From an uncultured Mesonia sp. (lineage in GTDB: Bacteria; Bacteroidota; Bacteroidia; Flavobacteriales; Flavobacteriaceae), in the NCBI GenBank assembly GCA_947494545.1, contig CANLVH010000006.1:124001-188000 (forward strand): a stretch of DNA of 64,000 nucleotides, written 5' to 3'. Position numbers and translations under genes: made by a program. The notes beneath the pieces were generated by a model. It was not told where the DNA came from. It made no database searches and was given only the letters and a program-made list of their open reading frames with translations. The number at the start of each line of letters is the position of its first letter. Position 1 is the first letter of the stretch. Below, piece after piece: positions 36,928-46,560 of this stretch.

Positions 36928-39006
36928 TTATAGCTGTTTTTCTAAATAAGTTTGTTGTTTGCTTGGCAAATCATTTACCAAAGCAAGAATTTTTTCTCTG
37001 TGTTGCTTTTCGGTTAGCAATTGTTTCAAGAGTTCTCTGCAAAACTTTCTAAAACGCCAAACTTCGTGCGTGGTGCCTTGCAATAAATCTTTATAATTTT
37101 TTACCGAAAATAGATTAATCTGGTATAAATATCCAAAAGCATTTTCGCGCACAGCATAATCATATTTTGGCGCTGTGTAACCGGTCAATTTACTGTAATA
37201 ATCTTGTTGTTTTGCCGGCTCATAATCGGGAGTAACCAAGTTTAAGGTAAGCCATAATAACTCGATATTCTTATTTCTAAAACCTTCTATTCCCCGCATT
37301 TTATCTAAATATTCCTGACGCTTTCGCGGAAAGTTTTTCCATAAATTAAATAAAGCTTTTTCTTTAGTAAGGTACGAAGCATCGTCTAGCAAACTTTCGT
37401 ATTCTGTTTGTAAAGATTTGGGGATTTCATCTAAGCGCAAGGCAATAGCTTGCCGAACCAATATATTCTTACTGGCAAATGCTTTTTTATACAGATTTAT
37501 AACATCCGCGGTATTTTCTGCAGCTAATTGATAGACTGCTTCTTGCCCTAAATAATCGTTTACCGGAAAAGATAAGGCTATTTGTAACTCTGCACGTTTC
37601 TGGTCTAAAGGCTTAGAACGCAATGCTGCAAGATCTAAATAGTTGCGCATAAATGCAGATTTTTTTAAACTCTCTAAGACCTCGCGCGCCTGAAAAGCAG
37701 ATTGTAACAACCAATCTTTTTTAAATTCGGTTAGGTCTGTTTGGGTAACTTTTTCTACTTCCGTAAAGAAATTATCTGTAGTTACATTTTTATAAGCATA
37801 CTTTTTTAAGTAAGCACGTATTGCTTCCGTAAAGGCTTCTTCTCCTATTTTTTCTTTTAAAATATGCAATGCCCAAGCGCCTTTTTGATAAAAGGTAAGC
37901 GAACTAGCTTTAGGGTTTAGCAAAGCTTCGCCTTTACCGCTTTCGCTTAAAGCTCGCAATTGCTCCGCGCTTTGGTAGAGTTTAAAATAAAAATAATCAT
38001 TGCCAAAAATTTCTCTTTCGGCCAAAAGCGCATAATAAGTTGCAAAACCTTCTTGTAACCAGTGGTGCGTGGGAGAAACTTCGGTAACCAAATTACCAAA
38101 CCATTGGTGCGCTAATTCGTGCGCATTTACATTTACGTAATTCCTGTCTATAAACCCGATAGAATCGGTTACAAAACTTTCTGAAAAAATAGTCAGACCG
38201 GTATTTTCCATTCCCGCATATAAAAAATCGCGTACGGGAACCTGTTTATGGTTCTGCCAAGGATAATCTACACCGATTTCTTCTTCCAAAAAATTAAAAA
38301 TTTCTTGCGTATACCGGTAAGTAGGTTCTACTTTTAAAGAATCTTTAGGCTCGTAATATAGTTGTAAAGGCGTGCCATTTTTTGCTTCTAGCTTTTTGAA
38401 CAAATAATTGCCAAAAGCCATTGCAACCAAGTAACTACTCATAGGTTTTTTCATCTGGTAACGCCAAACTTTCTTTTTATCCGTAACTAAAGTTTCTACC
38501 AATTTACCATTGGCCGCCAGTTCTAAATTTTTAGGAATTTTATAATCTATCGAAAAAATTAATTTATCGTTTACATCATCTATACTGGGCAACCAATGCG
38601 ATGTATATTTGCCTTGCCCTTGGGTCCAAACTTGTTTGCTGCCGCCACTATTCCAACCCAAAAAATACATGGTTTGCTTTGGCTGTACAGAATAGTCGAA
38701 ATTTAAGGTATAAGTTTTGTTTTTCTGAAAGTCTCCTACCACCCATATTTTATCTTTTGTAGCTTTTAAAACAGCGTCAAAAGAAGTGCTTTTTTGCAGC
38801 TCTGTCTGCATATTTTTAGCGTCTAAGTAAATAGAGTCTGTAACTTTAAGAATTTTAAAATTTACTTCTACATTTCCCTTTACCAATTCCTTTTCAGGGA
38901 AAATTTCTAAGGCGGCATTTAGTTCTAAAAAATCTACCTTATCTAATTGTTGCGCTTGCAAACTCTGAATTAAAACCGCAAAGCAACAGCAAAAAAAGTA
39001 CTTCAT
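36928..39006 (-). CDS. M1 family metallopeptidase (aminopeptidase N-like), secreted
   Basis: 692 residues from the ATG at 39006, chosen because it gives a clean signal peptide (MKYFFCCCFAVLIQSLQAQ) while an upstream in-frame start would prepend nine polar residues. Zinc motif HELAHQW near 293 with the third ligand in QEGFATYY near 315, and the exopeptidase motif GAMEN replaced by AGMENTG (about 265). Family M1 enzymes remove N-terminal residues from peptides; export suggests extracellular peptide use. It is co-transcribed with the patatin gene. The C-terminal HEAT-like region is shorter than in E. coli PepN. Confidence 0.92.
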   Translation of the reverse strand: MKYFFCCCFAVLIQSLQAQQLDKVDFLELNAALEIFPEKELVKGNVEVNFKILKVTDSIYLDAKNMQTELQKSTSFDAVLKATKDKIWVVGDFQKNKTYTLNFDYSVQPKQTMYFLGWNSGGSKQVWTQGQGKYTSHWLPSIDDVNDKLIFSIDYKIPKNLELAANGKLVETLVTDKKKVWRYQMKKPMSSYLVAMAFGNYLFKKLEAKNGTPLQLYYEPKDSLKVEPTYRYTQEIFNFLEEEIGVDYPWQNHKQVPVRDFLYAGMENTGLTIFSESFVTDSIGFIDRNYVNVNAHELAHQWFGNLVTEVSPTHHWLQEGFATYYALLAEREIFGNDYFYFKLYQSAEQLRALSESGKGEALLNPKASSLTFYQKGAWALHILKEKIGEEAFTEAIRAYLKKYAYKNVTTDNFFTEVEKVTQTDLTEFKKDWLLQSAFQAREVLESLKKSAFMRNYLDLAALRSKPLDQKRAELQIALSFPVNDYLGQEAVYQLAAENTADVINLYKKAFASKNILVRQAIALRLDEIPKSLQTEYESLLDDASYLTKEKALFNLWKNFPRKRQEYLDKMRGIEGFRNKNIELLWLTLNLVTPDYEPAKQQDYYSKLTGYTAPKYDYAVRENAFGYLYQINLFSVKNYKDLLQGTTHEVWRFRKFCRELLKQLLTEKQHREKILALVNDLPSKQQTYLEKQL

Positions 39007-39068
39007 TATTTCGGGATTGATATCGTACTGCAAAGTACAAAAATGATTTTATTTTCCGCTAGTATTCC

Positions 39069-39076
39069 TATTTTTG
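39069..39076 (+). promoter_or_regulatory. -7 element of recG
   Basis: TATTTTTG, exact TAnnTTTG, 20 bases before the ATG at 39097. It excludes the in-frame start at 39043. Confidence 0.55.
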
Positions 39077-39096
39077 AAATTTACTATCTTCGTTTT

Positions 39097-41202
39097 ATGA
39101 ATTCGGGAAATTTGCATACGCCAATAGAGTATTTAAAAGGAGTTGGGCCTAATCGTGCCGAGCTGCTAAAAAAAGAAATGAAGATTTTCTCGTATGCAGA
39201 TTTGCTCAATTTATTCCCCAATAGGTATATAGATAAAACCCGATATTATAAAATTAGAGAGCTACAACGCAATTCTGCAGAAGTGCAAATAGTGGGTAAA
39301 ATTGTACACCTAAAAACTGTAGAACAAAAACGTGGCAAGCGCTTAGTGGCCCAATTTATAGATGACACCGGCAAAATGGAATTGGTTTGGTTTCGCGGCC
39401 ATAAATGGATAAAAGAAAGCTTAAAAATAAACCAGGCTTATGTAATTTTTGGTAAAGTAAATTGGTTTAACGGCAGTTTTTCTATGCCGCATCCAGAAAT
39501 GGAACTGCTTAGCGAACATAAAAAAAACACCCGTATTGCCATGCAACCGGTTTACCCCTCTACCGAAAAACTTACTAAACAAGGCGTTAGCAACCGGGTA
39601 ATTATAAAATGTATACAGCAAATCTTTAGGGAAAATCGCAAAGGTTTTCAAGAAACCCTTTCTGCTGAAATTATAGAAAAATATAAGCTTCCTCCAAAAT
39701 CTGAGGCTTTGTTGCAAGTGCATTTTCCGCAAAGTAGTGAGAAGTTAACCAAAGCGCAATTCCGCTTAAAGCTGGAAGAATTATTTTTTATTCAGCTGCA
39801 ATTGCTAATTAAAAATCAAGCTAGAAAACAAAAAATAAAAGGTTTTGTTTTTGATAAAGTAGGCGATTATTTTAATACTTTTTACCAAAAATATTTACCT
39901 TTTGAACTTACCAATGCACAAAAAAGAGTAGTTAAAGAAATACGTTCAGATTTAGGCACCGGCGCACAAATGAATCGGCTTTTACAAGGCGATGTTGGCT
40001 CAGGAAAAACAATGGTTGCTTGGTTGGTGAGCTTAATTGCTTTTGACAATAATTTTCAGGTTTGCTTAATGGCACCCACAGAAATTTTGGCCACGCAACA
40101 TTATAATAGTTTAAAGGAACTGGGCGATAAATCGGGAATAAAAATTGCTTTGCTTACCGGTTCTACAAAAACCAAAGACCGGCGTATTTTACACGAAAAA
40201 TTAGAAACCGGCGAGTTACATCTGTTAATTGGTACGCACGCGGTTTTAGAAGATAAAGTGCAATTTAAAAATCTTGGTTTGGCAATTATAGACGAGCAAC
40301 ACCGTTTTGGCGTTGCACAACGTGCCAAGTTATGGAAGAAAAACACCTTGCCCCCACACATTTTGGTAATGACGGCAACGCCAATTCCGCGTACGTTAGC
40401 AATGAGCCTTTACGGCGATTTAGATATTTCTGTAATAAACGAGCTCCCGCCCGGAAGAAAATCTATCAAAACCGTTCATAGGTTTGACAGTCACCGTTTA
40501 GCTGTTTTTAAGTTTATTAAAGACGAAGTAAAAAAAGGCCGACAAGTCTATATTGTATATCCGTTGATTGAAGAAAGCCAGGCAATGGATTATAAAGATT
40601 TAATGGATGGCTACGAAAGTATTGTACGCGAGTTTCCTATGCCGGATTACCAAATCTCTATTGTACACGGCAAAATGAAACCGGCAGATAAAGATTTTGA
40701 AATGAACCGTTTTGCTAAAGGCGAAACACAAATTATGGTTGCCACAACAGTTATTGAAGTTGGCGTAAATGTACCCAATGCCAGCGTAATGGTGATAGAA
40801 AGTGCAGAGCGTTTTGGTTTATCGCAATTGCACCAACTTAGAGGTCGGGTTGGTCGTGGCGCAGAGCAAAGTTATTGTATTTTAATGTCCGGCCATAAAC
40901 TCTCACAAGACAGCAAAACCCGCTTAGACACAATGGTACAAACTAACGATGGTTTTGAAATTGCCGAAGTAGATTTAAAACTACGCGGTCCCGGAGATAT
41001 TATGGGAACCCAACAAAGCGGTGTTTTAAACCTAAAAATTGCAGATATCGTAAAAGACAACCAAATCTTAAAAATAGCCCGACAAGAAGCTATACAATTA
41101 CTAAAAGAAGACCCCAAACTTACCGAAACCCAAAACCAACCGATCAAAAACACCTATTTAAAAAGTAATAAAAATAAAAGCATCTGGAATTATATTAGTT
41201 AG
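39097..41202 (+). CDS. recG: ATP-dependent DNA helicase RecG
   Basis: 701 residues from ATG 39097; the longer in-frame start lies upstream of the promoter -7 box. The N-terminal wedge/OB domain (to about 250) includes YLKGVGPNRAELL and VVEIVGKI-type strands. The SF2 helicase motor has GDVGSGKT (about 297), APTEILATQHY, DEQHRFGVAQR (about 398), MTATPIPRTLA, and late motifs VATTVIEVGV and QLRGRVGRG. RecG reverses stalled forks and processes Holliday junctions. It stands alone. Confidence 0.96.
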   Translation: MNSGNLHTPIEYLKGVGPNRAELLKKEMKIFSYADLLNLFPNRYIDKTRYYKIRELQRNSAEVQIVGKIVHLKTVEQKRGKRLVAQFIDDTGKMELVWFRGHKWIKESLKINQAYVIFGKVNWFNGSFSMPHPEMELLSEHKKNTRIAMQPVYPSTEKLTKQGVSNRVIIKCIQQIFRENRKGFQETLSAEIIEKYKLPPKSEALLQVHFPQSSEKLTKAQFRLKLEELFFIQLQLLIKNQARKQKIKGFVFDKVGDYFNTFYQKYLPFELTNAQKRVVKEIRSDLGTGAQMNRLLQGDVGSGKTMVAWLVSLIAFDNNFQVCLMAPTEILATQHYNSLKELGDKSGIKIALLTGSTKTKDRRILHEKLETGELHLLIGTHAVLEDKVQFKNLGLAIIDEQHRFGVAQRAKLWKKNTLPPHILVMTATPIPRTLAMSLYGDLDISVINELPPGRKSIKTVHRFDSHRLAVFKFIKDEVKKGRQVYIVYPLIEESQAMDYKDLMDGYESIVREFPMPDYQISIVHGKMKPADKDFEMNRFAKGETQIMVATTVIEVGVNVPNASVMVIESAERFGLSQLHQLRGRVGRGAEQSYCILMSGHKLSQDSKTRLDTMVQTNDGFEIAEVDLKLRGPGDIMGTQQSGVLNLKIADIVKDNQILKIARQEAIQLLKEDPKLTETQNQPIKNTYLKSNKNKSIWNYIS

Positions 41203-41503
41203 ATAAGTTTGGAATAGTTTTAAATAAATTGATAATTGTTTAACTTTTTCTGGTAAAAATTTTCAAGTTTATTGGATTACTATAAATTTATATGTTTAAA
41301 TCTTAAAACAAATATAAAATGTAATGACTAATGAGTATTTAATCGGTTTTTTTGGTTTTTTATATAAAATTTTTATATTTGTAATTAACCACTAAAACAA
41401 TTATTTTGAAATTTAATTATTTTATTATGATTTAAAAAGATATACTACAGGAATGTGTTCTTTTTCTTTAGTACCACTAAAAGTGCAGTAATTGAGAACT
41501 ATT
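41203..41503. other. 301-base A/T-rich intergenic region with a promoter
   Basis: No gene seen. It holds the complete promoter at 41352-41381 and then a transcribed leader of about 115 bases before the lipoprotein start at 41504. I see no riboswitch-like structure in the leader. Confidence 0.65.
41352..41381 (+). promoter_or_regulatory. Full-consensus promoter upstream of a small lipoprotein gene
   Basis: TTG (41352-41354), 19 bases, TATATTTG (41374-41381): an exact match at both elements, the best promoter in the window. Confidence 0.75.
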
Positions 41504-42073
41504 ATGCTAAAAAAAACACTTTTATTTTTAATGGCGGTGCTAGTTTTGTCTTGTAGTAAAGACGATTCAAACACTGTTGATTTAAAAAAACAAGAACTCA
41601 TAGAAAAAGTTCATGGCTTGTATAGGTTACGGGCAGCCACTACTAGTGTACCAATAGACATAAATTTGGATGGGGTGCCGCAAACCAACCTTTTTGAAGA
41701 GGTGCGTTACTGCAATAATACGCTTAATTTGGTTTCCTATTCGTGTAAAATTACACATAGGTCAACTTATGACGAAATAATTTTCGAAGTACCCACCTCT
41801 GAGTTTATAGAACACTATCTTCCTACCACCTGTATCCGGGATAAAGGTTTAGCCTATCCCTTTGAATTTGATGTACCAAACAACACGATTAAGTTGGGGC
41901 AATCTGACCATTGGGATGAATTTGCGGCAGATTTTAAAACAGAAATTTTAACGATGACGTGGGAAGAAGACTGGGTATATTTTACACTCAAAAAAGAATT
42001 TTATACCTCCTCCGGAGAATGGCAAGAGGTAGAACTTTATTTGGAGTATGAAAAAACATCTGATGTAATTTAA
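41504..42073 (+). CDS. Putative surface lipoprotein, function unknown
   Basis: 189 residues from ATG 41504, which starts the signal peptide MLKKTLLFLMAVLVLSC. The Cys is followed by SKDDSN, a good match to the acidic lipoprotein export signal used for surface display. The mature part has paired cysteines (CNNTLNLVSYSC) and Tyr/Trp-rich strands, possibly a small beta fold. No family recognised. It is monocistronic between its own strong promoter and a terminator, unlike the housekeeping genes around it. Confidence 0.8.
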   Translation: MLKKTLLFLMAVLVLSCSKDDSNTVDLKKQELIEKVHGLYRLRAATTSVPIDINLDGVPQTNLFEEVRYCNNTLNLVSYSCKITHRSTYDEIIFEVPTSEFIEHYLPTTCIRDKGLAYPFEFDVPNNTIKLGQSDHWDEFAADFKTEILTMTWEEDWVYFTLKKEFYTSSGEWQEVELYLEYEKTSDVI

Positions 42074-42094
42074 AAATCGATATAAAATTCAAAA

Positions 42095-42129
42095 AAAGAT
42101 GCCTGAGATTTTTTCAGGCATCTTTTTTT
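42095..42129 (+). terminator. Terminator of the small lipoprotein gene
   Basis: Stem AAAGATGCCTGA (42095-42106) with TCAGGCATCTTT (42114-42125), 7-base loop, T-run to 42129. Confidence 0.92.
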
Positions 42130-42265
42130 GTTTAGCCTATTATATAAAAACGTATAAAAATTAACCGCAATTGTCATTGTCATCATAAAAGTTGACTTAC
42201 AATTTTAAAGCTTTTATTTCTGTAAAAAGCGCTGCAATCCAATCTTTATTTTTATGAATTAATAC

Positions 42266-42273
42266 TATCTTTG
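42266..42273 (+). promoter_or_regulatory. -7 element of pheT
   Basis: TATCTTTG, exact TAnnTTTG, 22 bases before the ATG at 42296. The short leader contains GCTC-GAAAAA-GAGC, a minimal hairpin. Confidence 0.6.
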
Positions 42274-42295
42274 CGGCTCGAAAAAGAGCAACAAT

Positions 42296-44722
42296 ATGAA
42301 GATTTCGTATAACTGGGTTAAACAATTTATAAAAACCGACTGGAATGCCGAAAAAACCGGAAAACTCCTAACCGATTTAGGTTTGGAAGTTGAAGGCATT
42401 GAGCAGTTTGAATCTGTAAAAGGCGGACTGGAAGGCATTGTAGTTGGTCACGTTTTAACTTGCGAAAAACACCAAAACGCAGATAAGTTAAAACTTACCA
42501 CTGTAGAAATTGGAACAGACCAACCTTTGCAAATTGTTTGTGGCGCACCCAATGTTGCAGCCGGGCAAAATGTACCTGTTGCCACTATTGGTACAACACT
42601 TTACACGCCCGAAGGCGAAGCTTGGAAAATAAAAAAAGGCAAAATACGGGGCGAAGTTAGCCAAGGCATGATTTGCGCAGAAGACGAGCTGGGCTTGGGA
42701 AAAAGCCACGAAGGCATTATGGTTTTAGACGAAAAATTAGCACCCGGAACGCCTTTAAAAGAAATCTTTGACGTAGAAACAGATTTTGTTTACGAAATTG
42801 GTCTTACGCCAAACCGCGCAGACGCAATGAGTCATTTTGGTGTTGCACGAGATTTAAAAGCCGGTTTGTTGCAACAAGAAATAAACACTTCTTTGGTTTC
42901 GCCATCGGTTAGTAATTTTCATGTAGAAAACCGTAGCAAACGCATAACTGTAGAGGTAGAAAATTATGATTTAGCTCCGCGTTATTGCGGCGTAAGTATT
43001 TCCGGGATAAAAGTTGGCCCCTCGCCTGCTTGGTTGCAAAACAAATTAAAAGCTATAGGTATTAGTCCTAAAAACAATATCGTAGACGCAACAAATTACG
43101 TTTTGCACGAATTAGGGCAACCGCTACACGCTTTTGATGCAGACCAAATTACAGATGGTAAAATTCTTGTAAAACCGGCTAAAAAAGGTACAAAATTCAC
43201 CACATTAGATGAGGTAGAACGCGAGTTGCACGAAGAAGATTTAATCATAGCAGACACCGAAAAACCACTGGCTATTGCCGGCGTTCTTGGCGGATTACAT
43301 TCCGGCGTGACCGAAAAAACTTCCAGTATTTTTATAGAAAGCGCTTATTTTAATCCGGTTAGCGTAAGAAAAACTGCAAAAAGACACGGCCTCAATACAG
43401 ATGCTTCTTTTAGATTTGAGCGCGGCGTAGACCCAAGCATTACCAAATATGCGCTAAAACGCGTAACTTTGCTGATTTTAGAAACCGCCGGCGGCTATGT
43501 TTCTAGCGATATAGATGATATCTATCCCAACAAAATAGAAGATTTTCAGGTGTTTTTAACCTTTAGTAAAATCAATAAATTAATTGGTCAAGAAGTACCG
43601 AGCGACACTATAAAATCTATTTTAGCTTCGCTAGATATTCGTGTAAATAATGTTACTGAAACCGGCTTAGGGCTTACCATTCCTGCCTATCGTGTAGATG
43701 TACAACGAGAAGTAGATGTTATTGAAGAAATTTTGCGCGTTTATGGTTATAACAATGTTGAGTTTAGCGAAAAACTAAATGCTTCTATCTCCAACTCTTC
43801 CCGATTTGAAGATTTTAAATTGCAAAATTTAATAGCCAATCAGCTTGTGGGGCAAGGTTTTTATGAGATGATGGCCAACTCTTTAACCACCAAAACCTAC
43901 AGCAATTTAGACGAAACTTTAAACTCGGAGCATACGGTAGAAATGCTTAATCCTTTAAGCCAAGATTTGTCTGCCTTAAGACAATCTATGCTTTTTAGCA
44001 GCTTAGAAACAGCAGTTTACAACCTAAATCGTAAAAACGAAGATTTAAAGTTGTTTGAATTTGGAAAAACCTACCATAATTTCCCTGCAGGGAGAGAAGA
44101 GAAAAAACATTTATCTTTATTAGTTACCGGAAACCGCACCAAAGAACGTTGGAATAATAACAAGCAGAAAAGTGATTTCTTTTACCTTAAAGGAATTATC
44201 GCAGCAGTATTAGAGCGTTTAGGCTTTACGGAAACAAGATCTAAAACTAGTTCTTCTGCTATTTTTAACGAAGGTTTACAGCTAACGCACAAAAAACAAA
44301 CCTTGGTAGAGTTTGGCGTGGTAAGCAAGTCTATTTTAAAACATTTTGATATAGAACAAGAAGTTTTGTTTGCAGATTTTAATTGGGACGCGCTTATAAA
44401 ATTGGTAAATCAGCAACAAAAAATATTTAAACCAATTCCTAAATTTCCTTCTATTCGAAGAGATTTTGCGTTACTAATAGACAAAGAAATTATTTTTAAA
44501 GACATCTACGATATTGCGGTTAAAACCGAAAAAAACCTCTTAAAAAACGTAGATCTTTTTGATGTTTACGAAGGAGAAAACCTGCCGGAAGACAAAAAGA
44601 GTTACGCGGTAAGTTTTACGTTTCTAGACGAAAAGAAAACCTTAACAGATAAACATATTGATAAGATTATGAATAAACTGCAACAAAAATTTGAAAAACA
44701 ACTCGGAGCGAGTTTACGATAA
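42296..44722 (+). CDS. pheT: Phenylalanine-tRNA ligase beta subunit
   Basis: 808 residues, full length. An N-terminal tRNA-binding (EMAP-II-like) domain, GLEGIVVGHVLTCEKHQNADKL (here read in two parts: GLEGIVVGHVL and CEKHQNADKL), covers about 40-155. B3/B4 editing core near 210-380 with FDADQITDG and AIAGVLGG. B5 domain near 405-475, catalytic-like core, and a C-terminal FDX-ACB domain from about 715 (KFPSIRRDFALLID). It pairs with PheS, which is not in this window, to charge tRNA-Phe. Own promoter and own terminator. Confidence 0.97.
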   Translation: MKISYNWVKQFIKTDWNAEKTGKLLTDLGLEVEGIEQFESVKGGLEGIVVGHVLTCEKHQNADKLKLTTVEIGTDQPLQIVCGAPNVAAGQNVPVATIGTTLYTPEGEAWKIKKGKIRGEVSQGMICAEDELGLGKSHEGIMVLDEKLAPGTPLKEIFDVETDFVYEIGLTPNRADAMSHFGVARDLKAGLLQQEINTSLVSPSVSNFHVENRSKRITVEVENYDLAPRYCGVSISGIKVGPSPAWLQNKLKAIGISPKNNIVDATNYVLHELGQPLHAFDADQITDGKILVKPAKKGTKFTTLDEVERELHEEDLIIADTEKPLAIAGVLGGLHSGVTEKTSSIFIESAYFNPVSVRKTAKRHGLNTDASFRFERGVDPSITKYALKRVTLLILETAGGYVSSDIDDIYPNKIEDFQVFLTFSKINKLIGQEVPSDTIKSILASLDIRVNNVTETGLGLTIPAYRVDVQREVDVIEEILRVYGYNNVEFSEKLNASISNSSRFEDFKLQNLIANQLVGQGFYEMMANSLTTKTYSNLDETLNSEHTVEMLNPLSQDLSALRQSMLFSSLETAVYNLNRKNEDLKLFEFGKTYHNFPAGREEKKHLSLLVTGNRTKERWNNNKQKSDFFYLKGIIAAVLERLGFTETRSKTSSSAIFNEGLQLTHKKQTLVEFGVVSKSILKHFDIEQEVLFADFNWDALIKLVNQQQKIFKPIPKFPSIRRDFALLIDKEIIFKDIYDIAVKTEKNLLKNVDLFDVYEGENLPEDKKSYAVSFTFLDEKKTLTDKHIDKIMNKLQQKFEKQLGASLR

Positions 44723-44748
44723 ATTTTGTTCTTAAGCATTCTTATTTT

Positions 44749-44779
44749 AGCCTGCATTTAATTTTGCAGGCTTTTTTTA
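44749..44779 (+). terminator. Terminator of pheT
   Basis: Stem AGCCTGCA (44749-44756) with TGCAGGCT (44765-44772), 8-base loop, then a T-run. Confidence 0.9.
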
Positions 44780-44897
44780 TTTCTGTTTTGTATTAACCGA
44801 AACTGAATGCAAAAAGTAGCACCCGTTCTCTTTAAACTAATTTTTTCTTTTCGGAATTTTAGTTTTAAATTTCAACAAAAAAATACACAAAACTGGA

Positions 44898-45344
44898 ATG
44901 GAAATAAACAAAGAATTTATCAAAAAGATGGCGGAAGAGTTAATCCCGCTACACAAATTTTTAGGTTTAGAAATTATAGCTTTAGAAGAAGGTTATACCA
45001 AAGTAAGAATTCCGTACAGAAAAGAAGTAGTAGGCGATGTACGCAACAACCGTTGGCACGGCGGAATTATTGCAACAGTAATGGACTCTGTTGGCGGAAT
45101 TGTTGGCACCACCTTTAGCACTTCTACCAAAGATAAAATGGCAACTATAGATTTGCGCGTAGATTACTTAAAGGCCGCACAAAGTAAAGCCATAATTGTA
45201 GAAGGAGAATTGGTGCGTTTGGGCAACCGCATAATGGTAACACGAATGCGGGCTTATGAAGAAGGTGAACATGATTTGGTTGCCGAAGGTAAAGGCGTTT
45301 ACAATTTTATTCGGCTAAAAAAATCGGACAAAAAAACACAGTAA
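44898..45344 (+). CDS. PaaI-type hotdog-fold thioesterase
   Basis: 148 residues. The hotdog core is plain: the HGGIIATVMDSVGGIVGTT segment (about 54-72) holds the conserved His-Gly-Gly and catalytic Asp of PaaI-family acyl-CoA thioesterases, and TIDLRVDYLKAA follows. It hydrolyses an acyl-CoA of unknown chain; there is no paa or fatty acid gene nearby. An overlapping longer ORF in another frame is a shadow, as it lacks the motif. Confidence 0.87.
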   Translation: MEINKEFIKKMAEELIPLHKFLGLEIIALEEGYTKVRIPYRKEVVGDVRNNRWHGGIIATVMDSVGGIVGTTFSTSTKDKMATIDLRVDYLKAAQSKAIIVEGELVRLGNRIMVTRMRAYEEGEHDLVAEGKGVYNFIRLKKSDKKTQ

Positions 45345-45425
45345 GTATAACATAGTAATTGTTAAATAGTGAGGTTGAGCAAAATAGATAATTTTTAATA
45401 TGTATTTTAGTATAAATTAAAGACG

Positions 45426-46148
45426 ATGAAAGTTACGCGAACCAATATCGAAACCAAGCTGAAAAATTATAGAGATAAGCATATTTCAGAACAAAGCTTA
45501 CTAGATGCGGTAGAAGAAATACTTTCTCAAGATGCTTTACACGAAGAAAAAATCATAGAAACCCTAGAAAGTAATGATGACAATAACGGCAGAAACACTT
45601 TTAAATTTGATGCTCTAAAAAGCGAAAATATTTACCACATAGAGCAAATAAAAGAAATTTGCTTCACTTACCGTCTCCGTTTTTTAAACAGTAGACTTTT
45701 TCGGGAAGATTTACCGCTAGAGGCTATTCAGAAAATAAAACGTTTAGAAAAAGAACACCAGACAGAACTTTCGGGTTTTAAAATAATGGCACCGGCTAAA
45801 GCTTTTCAGCTTAAAAATGCAGACGACCCACTACTTTTCGCACCCATTGGCAATGATTATTATTACCTGATTCATAAATGGGGAAAAGATTTACATCCGT
45901 TAAGAAAATGGCTAATGTGGCCTTTTAGAAGTATGGAAAATATTTTGATCAGTATTTTAGCCATTGGTTTTTTGGTAGGTGCAATGTTTCCGGACAATAT
46001 GTTTTCTAAAAATAACAGCTTTTCAGAATATTTAATATTATCACTTTTTACCGCCAAATGGATTGCCGGCTTGGTTATTTTTTACGGCTTTAAACGCGGT
46101 AAAAATTTTAGTACTGCCATTTGGGATAGCGAGTATTTTAATGCGTAA
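45426..46148 (+). CDS. Conserved membrane protein, function unknown
   Basis: 240 residues. The first ~175 are soluble and charged, with KFKNADDPLLFAPIGNDYYYLIHKWG-like aromatic strand content, and two transmembrane helices follow at about 178-196 and 203-222 before a short polar tail. I recognise no family. The size, codon use and position after the thioesterase (81-base gap) support a real gene. Confidence 0.75.
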   Translation: MKVTRTNIETKLKNYRDKHISEQSLLDAVEEILSQDALHEEKIIETLESNDDNNGRNTFKFDALKSENIYHIEQIKEICFTYRLRFLNSRLFREDLPLEAIQKIKRLEKEHQTELSGFKIMAPAKAFQLKNADDPLLFAPIGNDYYYLIHKWGKDLHPLRKWLMWPFRSMENILISILAIGFLVGAMFPDNMFSKNNSFSEYLILSLFTAKWIAGLVIFYGFKRGKNFSTAIWDSEYFNA

Positions 46149-46179
46149 AAAATGCGTTAATTTCTACTTAAAACACATT

Positions 46180-46206
46180 TTGTTTAGGCTATAAAAGTTA
46201 TTTTTA
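46180..46206 (+). promoter_or_regulatory. Candidate promoter of the DUF2007 gene
   Basis: TTG (46180-46182), 16 bases, TATTTTTA (46199-46206; 7 of 8). The start codon is at 46224. Confidence 0.4.
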
Positions 46207-46223
46207 TTCAAAAACTATCTATT

Positions 46224-46460
46224 ATGGCAAATCAAGATCCACATTACGAAACAATCTATACCGGTTCTGAAGTAAATGTACAATACTTGCAAAATGTCTT
46301 AAAAAAAGCAAGCATTTCTTCTATCGTTAAAAATAACTTTGAATCCGGTTTACGTGCCGGTTTTGGTGGCGGTTTACCGGGACAAGTACAACTGCAAGTG
46401 CAAAAATCGCACGCTAGTGAGGCAAGAAAAATTGCCGAAGCCGCTTTTAAAGAAGAATAA
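46224..46460 (+). CDS. DUF2007 domain protein (putative signal-transducing)
   Basis: 78 residues, nearly all one small alpha/beta DUF2007 domain. ETIYTGSEVNVQYLQNVLKKA gives the first strand and helix, followed by a Gly-rich loop (RAGFGGGLPG) and the VQLQVQKSHASEARKIAEAA strand and helix; both segments are read here in shorter parts in the protein. The fold resembles PII-like or ferredoxin-like small domains; the role is unknown. Cytoplasmic. Confidence 0.82.
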   Translation: MANQDPHYETIYTGSEVNVQYLQNVLKKASISSIVKNNFESGLRAGFGGGLPGQVQLQVQKSHASEARKIAEAAFKEE

Positions 46461-46484
46461 TAATTTGCTTTACGGAAAAACAAA

Positions 46485-46539
46485 AAGCTGTTTAGATTAG
46501 AAAAGTTTTTACGATCTAACTTTCTACTTTAAACAGCTT
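46485..46539 (-). terminator. Terminator of the M48 lipoprotein gene
   Basis: Arms AAGCTGTTTA (46485-46494) and TAAACAGCTT (46530-46539). On the minus strand the stem is followed by TTTTTGTTTTT, 21 bases past the M48 stop. A copy of CTTTACGGAA sits just beside it at 46468-46477. Confidence 0.7.
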
Positions 46540-46560
46540 CTTTATACCTAAAATTTAATC

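Noticed and set aside
44807-45118. 103-codon plus-strand ORF overlapping the thioesterase gene
   Set aside because: It is a different frame of the thioesterase gene, with Arg/Asn/Tyr-rich shadow composition and no motif; the hotdog motif is in the other frame.
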